Notes: generated from the letters alone by a model not told the origin. Positions 1 to 14,406 are shown, counted from the stretch's first letter. The stretch is DNA of 64,000 bases from Eremophila alpestris peregrina (GCA_009792885.1 WMCF01000110.1:372001-436000), one strand, 5' to 3'. Program-made: numbers and translations.

Positions 1-3000
1 TGCTCTGTCTTCATTTTGACGTTTCAGCTATGGCGTACACAAATCACAAGCTGTAAGTTTTCATGATCACATACACCATTATAAGCCACACAAATAGCAG
101 AGCTAGCTTGAAATAAAAATAATTTTTTCCAGTGGTGAACTCAATAACATTCTTTATAAATCAGGTTTGGTTGTATGATTTCTTGCACGCATTCTACATC
201 TTCGCTCTGCAAAACACATTGACCATAAATACCACTTTCTTGCCTCTTGGTGTCTGAAGAGCTGTGCTACTCTGGAGGGTAAAAGAGGGGGAAGAGAAGG
301 AAAAAATTGTGTGTTATGAATATTGATGTAGCATATATTCTTTTTTTATTGAAGCCTTGTTTACACAAAAGCTCTTCACAGGCTATACCCTAAGTACGGG
401 GGTCCCAAACCAGTGTCACTGAGCTGTCTGGATACTTTTTCCCATGTATTGCACTGTTATTCTGCTGACAATAGGGGCCCATTAACATTGGCCCCTCAAG
501 TTACTGTGGTCCAAGCCTCAGTGGCAAAGCGTCTGCCGAATATGTAAAATAATGGGATGAATGGATTAGTTGGAAACAATGATAACAAGACCTGGCTCAG
601 CTAACTGTGACAGCATGTGGTAATTTTCCAGCCCACTGACCCTGTAAAGAGAGCTGGAGCACAAAGCTTAGACTGTGGGACAGATCAGTCTGCATAGTTA
701 CAAACAAGTGCAGAACAGCTGATGGTGCTATACACACAATCTGACAGATGGGGAAGGGATTTTGTTTGCTTTGGTTTGCTTTGCTTTGTTTTAAACTTGA
801 CCTTAACTGTTTATTTTTCCAACAAACATAAAAGTTTTAACATGAAAAGACACAGGTGATTTAAAAGCATGTCTTGGAAGCATGTCATGTCTCATGTGTT
901 AGGTTTAAGAAACACCCTTATTTCCTGGTGAAAAATGGTGTTGCTTGTGCAGTGAATGCTGCACAAAGAATGATGGAAGAAAGTTGCTATAAATTGTTGC
1001 ATTATCTCTATATTCAGCCCTTGGACTGCAGTTTTAATCTAGTACTCCTCTTGAATCCCAATACACACTTTGAATAATATGAATAAATGTTATGACCTGA
1101 ATCTTGCCATCACATCAGAGAAATAGGCAAGATATCTAAATGAGTTACTAAGTTAAGTTTACCATGTGGGAATAAAATAGTTTAAAACAAGTTAATTTGA
1201 CTATTAAAAAGCATGTGTGTGCAGGACTGCAATTCTGAACACGGTGTAAATGCACTTAAATACAAACACACATGAACAGAGTTGCACATCTTCTGAAGCA
1301 CATTTGAAGGTTTACTCAAATATTGGGTTGGAAAGAAATGATGTAGCATAATAGTTGTGAGTCACCATCATACAGTTTCTTGCTAGTTTATATGTGAAAC
1401 AAACATTAAAGGACAATTCCAATTCTGTATTTCCAGCTGAGATGATAGTACAAGTATAGAATACACTTCTGGAATTTTTACCACCTCTGAAAAAAGGATT
1501 AGATTTTTTACATGCCCCCAGGGAAAGATGATGCACAGAAATTTTGAATATATTCTAATTGTATCTTCCTTGGTTCCTTCAAGTGTTGTCTCTTTGGCTG
1601 TGAGGTCTCTAGAGCAGTGCTCAAAGCACTGTGAAATAACGACAATAGGTAGAAAGTAGAGGTACATAAGTAAAAAAGAAACACACACTGATTATGATGG
1701 GATTTTTCTCTAAAACTGACAGAGTTATCTAAAGCAAGCACAAGCAATATTTTAAAATGACTAAGCACTGCTGGAGCAAATGAGCCAGAAGGCCAAATTT
1801 TGAAGACTGCTGTTTACTTCTTGATTTCAATATTGTTTTTCAAGCAGAGAAACTGTTGGGAGGAATAATTTTTACCACAGCTTTAAACCATCATTATCAA
1901 CTATGTGCATTATGCCCCAGCTGAGGAGTCAGCTCTTGTTATATTAAACACTGTACAAACACAGTTGCAGGTATCTTCTGATTCAATGGGTTTTCAGTGC
2001 AACAGGCAAATTCAACACAGAGATAGACAAGTAAGTTCTCTTATACACTCAGGAAATTCTTCATATCCACAGGAAGAAATAGGAACAGGATAGGAAGTGC
2101 CATGATTTTTTAGAATGGAGAAAAGGGATTTGACCATCACCCACTTGATAACTTGAATTGCAAGTTTATTCTACTGCCAAGAAATTCTGACTCAATTTTA
2201 ATATATTCTACTAGAAACTTAAGGAGCATTTTCATCACCAGCAACCAGGAAGGAGACCAAAGTGAAATTCATGGGTTGTTTCTACCACCCACTCTTAGGC
2301 TGTAAAATATGTTTCCAAATATCTTCAAACTTTTTCTTTTTATTACTCATTGCTTTATAGGAAGAGAGTTTCCAGGCTCTGGGAAATGTATGACCTTTTG
2401 TTTAATCCCTAAAATTAAGACATTTTAACCAAGAGGAACCTCTGCTGATCAGAGAACCAGCAAAATCACCACAGGGAATTTTATCTTCAGGTTTTTAGAT
2501 CCTCTTTGTAAGTAGTGAGTACTTTGGCAGAGGGCAGGCTGTGACAAGGGTTCAGGACCCTCGGCAGTTTCGATACAGGTGCCAGGATCCCTGAATTCAT
2601 GCATCCCAGAAACTCCAAGAAAGCCCTGAAACAAAATATGAGGGCATGATATACTGAGAGGAATTAATCTTTTTCAGGTATAGGACTCCTGCAGATATTT
2701 GGAATGGAAACGAGCCAAGAAAATCAAACCATGGGAAATAATGATTTAGATTTACAAGTTGATTTCCTGCTCTGTGAGTATGGAACTGAATTCAGTCTGC
2801 ATATCATTTTCATGGAAAGAAAATAGAGCATACTGACGTACCGGATATAAAATATTTAATCATGAAAACATCCACACTCTGGCAGAAAATTACTTGTAAA
2901 ATCACCGTTAATAACTTTTTAATTTGAAAAGGCTTCTATTTTTTAGCAAGTAAGTACATCAAGTGCTAAATTTTTAATTGGTTGAATGAATTGTTTGCAT

Positions 3001-3004
3001 CACC
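1..3004. other. Intergenic, nothing recognised
   Basis: AT-rich unique-looking sequence. Only short TTTGC-type simple sequence (about 765-795) stands out. The ORFs are short and unconvincing. Confidence 0.6.
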
Positions 3005-3090
3005 TCTTGGGGATGGTCCTATTCAGGGCCAGGAGTTGAACTTGATGATCCTAGTGAATCCCTTCCAACTCAGCTTGTTCTGTGATTATT
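3005..3090 (+). mobile_element. CR1 LINE 3'-end fragment
   Basis: GAACTTGATGATCC and CCCTTCCAACTCAGC followed by TTCTGTGATTATTGTGA match the CR1 3' tail. Short and diverged. Confidence 0.7.
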
Positions 3091-6000
3091 GTGAATTATG
3101 TTACCCTACATAATTTTAGTGTTAATAATTAAGTTAAATTTGTCATGAATTAAATTAAATTTTAAAAAGTAATGTCTATTTTATTATGACAAATGAAGAA
3201 TTATTGGTTTTATACAAGATAGGAAGAATAAATATAAATTTCAGTGGTTAAATATAAATTTCATGTTAGAGATGCATCTTGGCTTTTAAGGAGATACATT
3301 GAACTTCTAGATACATGGAAGTTTAATGCCTGCTTGTTTAAACAGATTTAATATAATAAATCAATAATTTATTTCCAGAAGACAAGTATTAGTTCCTGCA
3401 GATTCTCTATTTATCCTACATGTGTTTGTATACATGGCTAAAGAGTAAGTCTGCAGCATTGTCCCATTTTTCATATATGCTTGTATTCCTTCTCTTTCAT
3501 ATGCACATGCAGAAACATTTATCTATGTGTGTACAGATTTACAGCTCAGAAATGTCCCTTCCCTCATTTCTGTGTTATACAGCAATGACATGGTCCTCTC
3601 CAGTCCATCACTTTGATGTTAGCATCCTCACTTCTCAATTTCCAGCAGTTGAAACAATTTTTAGGATCTATTTTAGGGTATCTGTGAATTCCCCCTCTCT
3701 ACCTACAAGTTCACCAAACTTCTGATTTTAAGGACCACAGGTACAAACCTTGAAGCATCCCTTGTTGCCTTGTCAAAACTCACCAGCTGAAAGTCAGGGT
3801 GGGGATGACAAACACAAATGAAGATACTAAGAGAATTTAGGACTAACACATCTTTCCTCCAGAAATGCCTGAAGAGTTCTTGACATTTTGAGATGCCATA
3901 AATATTGATGGAAAATAGATGGAAATATCCATCTAGCCAGAAATGCTATTAGCTGCAGCAGAGGAATGGTTTCCCAACCCTGCTCATGCCTATAGATACC
4001 AAATCTGTCACACTGTTAAGTGGGATGCTAGGAGACACCTGTTCAACTCATAACCCCGGCAGCTTGGAAACTTGAAGAAATCAGCTTCAGTAACAAAAAC
4101 TGTTACTGAATAATAATAATACTGACAATAAAAGATCTAGAGGGACAATACAGTCATATGTACTTAGGCAGAGGTCTGATACTAAACATGCATTTCATGC
4201 CAATGCCATTGCAGAATTTTAATCAAGAAATATACCATCACTTTGTACTCGTGTCACTATATCAATGTGAAATTTAAATAGCACAATTCATTTCTGTATG
4301 TCCTAAGAAGGATTTTTTTCTTCTTTTTCTTCTGATAAGTGCATGACAGTAAATTACTACTAACGCCCATTAGACAGAAGGAGTTTCTGAGGATGGAGCA
4401 TGAAGTGACATGGAAGGGGAATAGGCACAGGGAATATGATCTCCTTTCTGCACTAGAGAAACCCACTGTGCTGATGGAGAGGGTCCATTTTCCTGAGCAT
4501 TATTCTGGAGCTTGCATGACATTGCCTACTTACATTTCAATGAACAAATATGGACTCAGGAAAAAGATTTATCCTCCAAAAATCATGCCATGATTTTGAT
4601 TCTACCAGCCAAGGTGGCTTTGGACCAGGTTTGAAGCCAATTCATTGCATGTGAGATTTGGCTACAAAGAAATATGTGAATTTGAGATCTCTTTTTGAAG
4701 GGATATACAGTATATTAATTATTAGGAGACTTGTGCTTACATAACAATGCAGAAGTATTTTTAATGTAGAGTTACCAAAATCCAAGTTGAAATTATTACC
4801 TAATTTTCAGTCTGTAAATGAGAAGGAAAAAAAGGAAATATGGTTTTGTTTATGTTCAAAATTTGTTTTAAATCAATTGAACTGGCAAAAACCCCTATGT
4901 GCACACATTTAAATTGGTTTACATCTGTTGTGTTAATTTAACTTTATTCAGTTTTCACCAAATCACTGCAAATATGTAATTAGTTTAATGGATCTGGCTT
5001 TCCCAGAACAATAATATTTCATTCTCAGCAATGAGGAGCTGTTGTAATTTCCTACAGATTTGGAAGAAGGCATTGAACTGCTTTTATACAACCACTTTTA
5101 CACAACTGCTTTTACTCTTTTGCAATTCTTTCCTCTGACCATGTAAGGGATGATTTTCTGCATTAAGTGACAAAACATGAGGGCAGGTGCAAGGTAACAC
5201 AGAAAAGGAAGCTTTTCTCCTTTTTTATAGGCTCATATGGAAGAATGTTCAAATACAGAGTTGGCCACTCACATAAATAACTAGATATTTTTCAGGTATT
5301 AATTTCTCCATCTAATCCCCCATATCTGTCACTTGTCCAACACTCACATGTTGCCCTTTCCCAGGCATTCATTCACTTCATTAATTTATAATGGACTTGG
5401 CTAATTTCTTTTCTGCCAATTAAAGTAAGCATTTGTTTCTCTAGAATAAAGTAACAATTTGCTTTTTTGTCCAGGCTGATAACAACCACAACTCCTTTGA
5501 GATTCTTCAAGGAGAGCTGTAGGATGGTCATTTCATTGTCCTGTTTTTGATCTCCTAATGGATGGATTTTGGATCATGTTTATTTGCTGACAAATACAGA
5601 AAAGTATTGTAGGCTTGATGAAAATTTTTAAGAGCCACAAATGCCTGCTGAAGACAACAGCTATGAGCACAGTTAGCAGTATAACTAGGTGCTCTGCACT
5701 TCACAGGATCTGGCATTGAACTGGGGATTGTTAAACAACAAAATAATCTTTCATGTAACAAACACAATAAATCTCAGTGAATCACTGAATTTCTTTTAAA
5801 GTTTGTTTTCTGTAGTACACTGATCCTTTACAGAAAAACAGGAACAATGCAGGAAACACATTTTAGGACATCTTTAATGTAATGGATTGGATGTTAAGAG
5901 AAGAGGGCTGAAGACATAGTGTTCATCCCCAGACCTTGTGAGCATTTCAAAGTTACAAAATCGACAAAGCAGTTTTCAGCTTAGCAAATACAGTCATTAT

Positions 6001-7464
6001 GTGAAATCCTTTTCCACAAGTTATCTTAAAGATACTTTCAATGGCAATTCAATATAAATCTGTTTTTCCAACCAGGAATATCTGTGGTATGAAACACCAA
6101 AGAAAACTAGAAAGCTGCTTTTGTTAAGTCAGTCTGGAAATATAAGTAACTGGGCTAGTAGTCAGTTGTTTTGACATGGGAGAAATTAAGAGGCCGAAAG
6201 ATAATTCCCAATAAATTGCATACTGCAAGCACTGATGAAACCCACTCATCCATTGTTTCAAAAGACTGGCAAATAAGTTAGCATTTTGTGGCCAATATTG
6301 GCCCTATCCATCTTGGCTGTAAGTTTATGCAAATTAATGTGTTTTCCTGAACTGCCTAGTTTGTTGAAACTCAGAAAGTTTGGAAACAAAATACTGTTTC
6401 CACTCTGGAAAACACAATTAACTGTCAATCGGCAGTAGATACTGAGTCAGGAAAATGTTGAGTAATGTGTGAAAGCAGTTTTCCGAAGTGATTTTATTGT
6501 ATAACCATATTAAAAATTTTTTTTCCCTTATATTGTTTCCCTATTTAATAACCTCTGTCTTGGAGACCTATCAGATAACATGTTGTAGCATAAGAAAAGG
6601 AAAGGAATAATCAAAGGGAACAGTAGACAATTGACTGTGAGTAAGAATGATTCAGACCTTCTCTGAATTCCAAGAACTGCATATGTAAGTATGCTTATTC
6701 TCCTCATATAAAACAAACACATTTAATTGCATGTGTATTGTTTCTCAAAATATGCCTTTTGTGTATGCATTCTCATTTTCTGGGAATGAAAACCATTTTG
6801 CTAGATCCTCAAGTCTTTAGACAAGGTTTAGTCAGCATGGATGGCCCACTTAAGGCTGTTAATGTAAAAAGTCTTGCCTGCTGTATGTTACAATGCTACT
6901 ATTTTCATCTTGGGGTCCCCATGACTTAAAAGCTCTAATAAACTCTTTCTCTTTATGTCATCAGAGAATTTGTCCTTTTTCTAAGTGAAATTATAACCAT
7001 GGGAATAATCAGAAGATGCTTTTGTTCCTACTTACAGATTCAAGCTACTTGTAAATCACTGTAGAGCAAGTTAACAGTAAGCAATACAGCGCTGCAAAAT
7101 TTATGTAACACATGAGAACAGTTTCTTTGGGTAGGATAGTTCACACCAGTATTACGAGTTTAGAAGAATGTGGTGTTATCTTGTATGTGTGTGTGTTTTT
7201 CCAGGGGTTCAACTCTTTCAATAGAATAAAATTCATGGTCTCAGCAACTGAGGTTTTGTTTACCTCTGAACCAATCCCTCAGCAAGTTTCTGTTGTGCCT
7301 TGGCTACCACAGTGTAAGAAGCATTCCATGCTTGGGCAGGTCTTCACCAACTGTATTTCTTTCATGGAGAATGCAAATGTACTTCTGGCAATGCAAAAAA
7401 CTCCTAGAAATTGCAGGCCAGCTGTCATCAGCTTCTCTGCCTTTTTAATTTCTGGCCCTGTCTT
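3091..7464. other. Intergenic, nothing recognised
   Basis: AT-rich sequence with no credible ORF, RNA gene or repeat that I could identify. Confidence 0.55.
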
Positions 7465-7615
7465 GATCATAACCATAGGTTGGAAAATACCTTTATGATC
7501 ACCAAATCCAACCCGAGTCTTCTCCTGGCTTCCCAATTATCCCTGTCCAATGTGTGTCATCAACCTTTCCTCTTGACAGTGGGACAGAGAGGCAGTGTCT
7601 CTAAAAACTAAGCCA
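7465..7615 (-). mobile_element. Probable CR1 LINE 3'-end fragment
   Basis: GGTTGGAAAATACCTTTATG ATCACCAAATCCAACCC resembles the reverse complement of the CR1 tail. The rest is too diverged to fix the borders. Confidence 0.5.
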
Positions 7616-9395
7616 TCTAAGGATATATCCTTTTAGTGCTCAGTCCACACATATTCTTTCATGATTTTTCACTGTGAAGGGTTTGCAATTACTTTCTTCC
7701 ATCTTTCTGTTCTTTTACTTTGCTGTAGAAAGTTTTGGAGTGGAAATTCCATGCAGCCCTCATCAATACACCTCAGAACCATTTCATGACCCTCAAATAG
7801 CACTTTACAAGACTGTTTAATTTCCTATTTAAAACAAATTAACTGTTGTATGCTCTAATCGGGACACAAAGGATCCCAGATCTTGTCTGGAAGTATGTGG
7901 AGGTTACTGAGAGGTTGTCTAGATTGATGGTTGCACTGAGTGTATGACCTTAGAATGAACCTTGACTAAGCTTTGCTCTTTGTGCATTTGGCAGTCTGTA
8001 TTCGGAAAGCATCAATTGTCTACATTCAACACATTAAATGTAAGGCATATGCTTTCCAGAGAGTTGGATATTCTTTGTATTTACAGAGTAAACTCTTCAT
8101 CAACCATATTTATATCAGTTATATCAATTATTCCACAACTACTTCCATCTGCTTTAGGATGCACTTATTTCTTTACAAAAATATGTTAATCAGCTCATGC
8201 TACCCCACTATTTTCTCTTCTAAACTGTATACCCTCATCATTATTACTCTGAAAGGGGTGATGAGCTGATAAATCATGACAGTTTTGCAAGGCTGTTTTT
8301 ATACTTAAGCTCCATTTAAGTCTTGGCTCCCTCAGGAGACAATTTTTATTTGGATTCTGTACATGTATTGCAGACATTTTTATGTGTGTTTACATACTCA
8401 CATACATACATCAGGGAGAAACATCAGTAGAGAGAAGATTTTCAGATCATGGGGTACACACTTTCACAGAAAGCACTCAGGCACACAACAGGTAATACCA
8501 CAGACAGCAAAGAATTGTTGTCATTAAGAGGAAATATACAGATCAGAGTGAGCACGTGCTATGCCAGAACAATTTCTTTTACTAAAAAGTGTTTAAAAAT
8601 TCCTGCCTTGTTATTAGAGAACATGATATCAAAATAGCTAATTCATGTTAATTTGTCCAAAGAACTCTCATCAGAAACTTTTCATCTGAATATCTTTTCA
8701 GTAAAGCCTAGCCTCCCAACCAAACCAGAATCTTCCATCTGCTGTCAATAGCCAGTTGTCTACCAAGGCAGCTTCCATTGAAAATGAAATGGAACAAACA
8801 AATCTTGTTCTTAGAAAAAGACTTGTATATGGTAGGTTAGGTTCTGCTGTTAAGTTTTTCAAGGATACTTTTAAAAAAATATTACTTTTTTACTAGTTTG
8901 CTATTAAAGTAAATAACTGGGGATTTTGCCATCCTATTCCTGAATCAAGGAAACACTTTCTACTTTCCTTATTTGCATAAGGTTATTAATATAAGTCTAT
9001 TTAAGGACTCTGTGAATAAAATGATAAGACCAATTTAATAGTATTTATGTAATTTTTAAGGCTTATTTACTTTGCATAGGTATTTGCAGTACAAATATGC
9101 TTATCTGTGCAAGCACAAAGGAGTAAAAATCACTTCTCATTCTGTTTCCAAAACTAGAAAGTTTTGCTGTAGCAATAAAGTTTTAGCTAAAGATCAAGTA
9201 GCTCAACCAGATCTCTCAAGAAGCATTTTTGATCAATATTCAGGGTAATAAAACAGGGAAATAAATAACTGAACATGTGTAAGCTATAAATAGCAATGCA
9301 TGTAAACCAAGTATCTATCATCATTTTCATGGCAACAGTTTCCCTTAAGGATTTCTTCAAATCAAAAGACCATAATTCAGCAACACTGTCAGGAC
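7616..9395. other. Intergenic, nothing recognised
   Basis: No gene seen. The outer border of the ERV LTR may extend somewhat below 9396. Confidence 0.5.
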
Positions 9396-9746
9396 ACATG
9401 ACTGGATGATGACCAGCAGTGAAGGCTGGTCTAATATGTAAAACAACAAACAGTAATCTGAACACAATACGGGGGTGATCCAAAGCGGGCAAGGGCCAAG
9501 GGTTACAACAATTTATATAAAGTAGGGTTTGGGCAGAGTTTGGGGATAGGATCCAATAGGGTAACACCATAACAAGTATGTATGTTACTGCAGTAAAAAT
9601 CAGCCAACAATAGAACAGAGATCAGAGAGCTTTCTAGTCTTATTTACCTATAGAACTCTCATGAAACTTTGGGGGTGAAATTTTTGTCACCAAACAAGGG
9701 AGATTTCACCCGAGACCTTAAGTCAGAGGTTTCTTGAATCCCAACA
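9396..9746 (-). mobile_element. 3' LTR of the env-bearing ERV remnant (inner border clear, outer border approximate)
   Basis: The LTR begins TGTTGGGATTC right after the polypurine tract and contains a TATA box (TTTATATAAA, about 9512-9521) on the minus strand. The end near 9396 is an estimate from a CA dinucleotide; no partner 5' LTR or target-site duplication is available to fix it. Confidence 0.6.
9512..9521 (-). promoter_or_regulatory. LTR TATA box
   Basis: CTTTATATAAATTG on the minus strand, inside the LTR about 225 nt from its start. It is probably the former proviral promoter. Current activity is unknown. Confidence 0.45.
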
Positions 9747-10953
9747 TCTCCCCCTTTTTTATTTTCTGTAAGCATAGCTTGTAGGGATTTCTTAAAGTCT
9801 TTAGAAAACAGTGCATTAAACAAGATATAAGTAAAAGAATTATAAGGATAACAAATATGACTAGTAACATGGTTTGATAATAGAAAGTACATGACTTTAA
9901 ATGTTCCATCTCTTTAATATTTATCTTTAATAATTTGTTAAACCAATTAACTCCTTGTTCTCATTGTAACTTATTGACCTCTCTCTTGGAAGACTTATGC
10001 TTTGATGTATAGAGTGTGTGTATTGAGTGACTGTGATCAGATAAATTCATGCAACACAAACCCTCAAACTCCTCATAACCATGGCCATGAGCTAAGAGGA
10101 GGAAGTCAATGGCTGCTCTGTTCTGTAGAGTGACGTGTCTTACAGCAAGTTCATCAGTAAGTAACTCACTGAGGGTGACTGATGTCGCATTGGTTTGTGC
10201 ACTAAGTAGGCACCCAAGTCCATCTAGTTCTTTTAAAGCTTTGGCTGCTGCTACCCACGGCAGTAACATGAACATAACAATTTCTGTGGATTTGCTCCAA
10301 TAAGTAATTTTGTCATGACAATTGGCTTCAAATTGGTGAGTGGTTCATTTGGTACATGCTAATTTGTGTCGGACTGGGTGCTAACATAGCTAAATGCCCC
10401 AAGCTCCATGGGTCACCCTTAATTTTTGATGGTATTGCTGGCCAAGCCCCATCTCTGCAAATGAAAAAGGTACCAGGTGGTAATTGGATTGGGTGTAATC
10501 TGGACCAGACAGGAGCAGCGGTGTATTGCACCAGAGGGTCTCATTTTGGTATAATTCATTGTTTGGAGAAACATCCTTGAATACTCTTATACCATAAAAT
10601 TTAGTACATTAATCCATTTTTAGTGACCCCAACACTTCCAGTTCCTGGAGTTCAGTTGGTGCATGCAGTAATTTTCTTGTCCAGTGATCCAAATCATCTA
10701 TGGGGCTGAGCTTCCAACTTTTTGAACTTTGACCCCAAATTTGCAGAGTACAGATGGTATCCACCAGTATTGGCCACACATCCATAGGTAATCCCACTAA
10801 AGAGGTAGAAAAGAGGTTACTTGGTCTGGCAACTGAAAAACACATGATCTTCTGCTTTGTGTTATTTGTGAGAGTCATCCATACATTTTGTTTAGATTGT
10901 GGGATTATCCAAGTATTTCCTAGAAAGAGTGTATTTAAAAAGTTTACAAACAA
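9718..10953 (-). pseudogene. Endogenous retrovirus env remnant (SU fragment plus TM), broken
   Basis: Reading the minus strand, SU-like sequence (10953-10609, with TNNTKQ and LVGLPMDVWP) shifts frame into a second SU block (10531-10328, with LPPGTFFICRDGAWPAIPSK). TM follows (from about 10275). TM shows the conserved immunosuppressive-domain-like stretch LQNRAAIDFLL, then GLCC, a TGA stop at 9963-9961, a membrane anchor (LLVIFVILIILLLISCLMHC) and a short tail. The motifs are those of alpharetrovirus-like avian ERVs. The first cysteine expected in the CX6CC motif is Tyr (codon TAT). At least two frame changes and the internal stop make it non-functional. No gag or pol is visible; sequence above about 10960 is unrelated, so the provirus is 5'-truncated. 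There is no evidence of function. Confidence 0.85.
9747..9760 (-). other. Polypurine tract of the env remnant
   Basis: The minus strand reads AAAAAAGGGGGAGA immediately before TGTTGGGA, the expected plus-strand priming site directly upstream of a 3' LTR. The env reading frames run across it, as is common in ERVs. Confidence 0.75.
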
Positions 10954-11094
10954 GAACAGGAGGCTGTGGGAGTGAGGGAATGTGTAATGTTAACACAGTT
11001 GAGTTCCTGCAGCAACCAATTTACTTTGAGCTAGGCTGGTTGAGCTGGTATCTGTTAAGCCAAATTATCTGTGCAGGCATGGACCAGCTATATC

Positions 11095-11172
11095 TGTCAC
11101 AGTGATGGACTTCAATGATCCCTGTGAGTGCCTTCCAACTCAGGATATTCTATAATTCTGTGATTCTATGTC
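11095..11172 (+). mobile_element. CR1 LINE 3'-end fragment
   Basis: GATGGACTTCAATGATCCC and GTGCCTTCCAACTCAGG precede the typical end ATAATTCTGTGATTCTATG. It lies just upstream of the truncated ERV end. Confidence 0.75.
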
Positions 11173-14100
11173 AAGCAACCAACAACACTTGTGATATTTT
11201 TCAGCGTAAATGCGTAAATTGCGTAAATTTGCAATCACTTCACTTTAGCTAAACAGTCTTTGAGGAATTTAATTCATTTCCTCTGAAAGCGTTGATATCT
11301 CTTGCATAAGGGGTGTCTCTATCAATGGAAGTATATTTTTCACTACATTTTCAATACACTTCACTCTATACCTGAGTTGTAGAGTTATTTCAGTTCAGTA
11401 TTGCAGACTCACTCCTGAACTGTGGTTCTTTTCCTTCTCACAAAGCACTTCTCTTAAAAGTCCTCCCTCTATTTTCCTCTTTGCAGCTGCTTTTCAAAAC
11501 CTTCCTATGCTAAAACTTTTAGCCAGTGTTAGAAACATTTATTTCCATCTCATTGCTTCTAGACAGGGAAGTATTCAAATGAAATCCAGCTCAATCTATG
11601 ATGACCTTTGATGCTTTTTATCATTAATAAAAGCTGAAATTTGCTTGTCCTCTTTAATTTCTTTTGGTGGAGCAGCAAGATTCTCTCTGAATTGATCTAT
11701 AAGATTGCTGTCACAGTATGCATTAAAAAGGAGCACTCCCATGAGCACCTTGAGCTTCCAGGAACTCCTGCTTGGAGTTCTCCTTAGAAGTTCACCATAC
11801 TTCCTAGAGCAGATCCCTGTTTAGAGGGCATCTCTATCCCCTCTCAGATCAAAAGTACCCTTGGATTGTAACTTTTCACATGCTGTAAATGTACTTGTTT
11901 GTACATGCTGGAGGAAGAATTCTCCTATGAAGATACTCAAACCTTCCTTTTGCAAGGAGGGAGGGCTGATTTCATAGCCTATTCAGATGTGCTGCATTTT
12001 GGACCAAGTCCTGCTCACAGTCTTTATCTGGAAAGTTTTGTGGCTTTTTTTTTTTTTTCATTGCTGCAAGAGATCCATCTCAGTTATTAAGCTGTAGGCA
12101 TGAGGGCAGCCTGGTGTTTTAACATTAGGACTGATTTTCTGGCACTCTAGGAGTGTAATTGCTCAGAGCTGTCACAGGGCTGTAATGCTTGTACCTCCTA
12201 ACTCTGGGAGACCCAATGCACAGTTCTGCAGTCCTTTGAATTAACACCAACACCTGTCCCTTGCCTACTGAAAAGTGCTTGAATGTAAGAACCTCTCATG
12301 GCCCTTCCTATGATACATTATGGAGTCTGAAAATATTTGAAATGTACTCCCTAATTAGGGTCTAATCCAAATCTACAAAGACTGCCAGACCAGGCTGCAA
12401 GTTTCTCCTGAACAATTTAAAAAGAGTCTCTTTCTACCTTGTCTCCCCATTTGAGCTTTAAACTGTCTTTATGGAAAATTCTAACTTGACTAGAGAAATG
12501 GTTTATACAATCTACCAAATTAATATCTGAATACTATGTCAGACTGTCCTCCTTCCTGCCCTACATTCCTACCTTGGATGTAGATAATTATATTATCTAG
12601 AAATGATTCCTCAGGGAATGAACTAGAAATTTGCTACTGATGGGATAGTAATTCTGCAAAGTAGGTATCTTACTTTTTCATTGGAGATGATAATTATCAT
12701 CTGAATTTTAAATACACAGGGCAATTTCATCACACAACCTGTTGTTTAATAGGGGCTAAGCTTCCTCTTAAACAAAAGGTGCCCATGATTCTGGTGGGAT
12801 GTATTCTTCTCTGTATAACTCCAGAAAAAAAAGTATGAAAGTATTTTATTTTAAAAATTCATTTGTCTATGATATAGTTACAAATATAAGAAGAGTAGAA
12901 AGATTATACATTCTTATATGAGAATAATTCCCAAGCTTAAAAAAATCACTGTATTATACTATTGTGATGTACAAAAACTGGAGGTTTTGCATAAATGATG
13001 GATAATTTCTCTGTCTATGTGTGGAGTGTAGAAAAAAAAAGATGGTTGTCTTTGGTAGAGCAACTTAGGAATTGATCCATACAAACTCTTAGGAGTGTGA
13101 ACTCTGCCTTTACTCACAATATAAATTAGAGAATATAATTGTATGTTGACTACATCCAGATGGGAAATTTGTAGCTGAAGGAAAACCTGATTATTGGAAT
13201 GAATTTCAGCTTTCACCTGGAGACCTGAAGAAAACTATTCCTCCTGAGGCATCTCACTTGCTGCTTTCCTTATAACATCTGTATTGTGATTTCCTTTCTT
13301 TTTACTCTGATGTTCTAAAAAAACACCTACAACCAGCTGTAGTGTTGAGAATAAGTAAACACAAAATATATGATCTGTGTGTATCCAGAATATTGTATTG
13401 CTATGCTTTGAAACTATGACTGTATTATGAAATTGTAAGTTTTAATTGAAAAATACATTTTGAAAGTTGCCTTTGAAAACACACTGAATAAATCTTTCAG
13501 TTGTGATGGTTTTACTGCCTGAATGTTCAGGATAATATCAAGAAACTTAGCTTTACCTTATTCTTCTTATTCTTTAAAGCTTTGTTCAGTGATGCTAGAA
13601 TTTACCTTTTTTCACAGTAAATTCCATACAGGCCCCTTGCCCTGTGCTTCTTAAACCATTTCCCATAAAAACCATATTTTGGAAATGACCATTCCAAAAT
13701 ATCTCATTATTTTGGTCCTGAAGGAGGTACTTGAAACCCTCCTTGGACACATGCATTACTTCTTCCTAAATTATGTATGTAAAAGAACCTAAAGCCATTT
13801 GATAAAAATTGTTTTTCCTTCCTGTTTCTATCCCTCATCATCATGTTCAACAAAAAATTGAGAGAATTCAGAAATTGCGTCTCTGTTCCTTCTGGAGAGC
13901 TCAGTGGAGGATTCAAAGATGTAGGCTGTAAGCACATAAGACATAATTAAAAGGGCAGAGAATGAGTAATCTTAACAAAGACCATCTTTTACACTTCAGT
14001 GTTTCTAATAGCTTCATATCAAATAATTGTGGGTGGAAAAAAAGTTTTAAAAGGAATAGTAAAGAGAATTCTTTCTATGACAATTCTATGACCTTTTCAG

Positions 14101-14406
14101 TCAGTGGAGGAAGTTCTAACAAAAGCATACTTAAGAAATGGATTTTGAGTTTATAGACCAAATAAAACTCCAAATTAAACACTTAAAAATATTCTTCCCA
14201 TAGACACTTCTTACACACCACAAATGAAAAAGATAAAGAAATCTAGTAATGTTTTTCCTCTTCAAGTCATCTCTAAGATTTCTGTACAGCATGATGTTAC
14301 TAATGCAGGTTTACACTGACACACATTTTATGCTCTACAGAAAGGCATAGTTGCATCTCTTCAGCTCCCAGAAAAAATTTAATAGGAAATGCCAGAGCTT
14401 TTAGTT
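11173..14406. other. Intergenic, nothing recognised
   Basis: No credible coding sequence; one T14-type run near 12046. Confidence 0.55.

Noticed and set aside
9187..9570. 127-codon minus-strand ORF
   Set aside because: It reads through the ERV LTR, including its TATA box, so it is not a gene.
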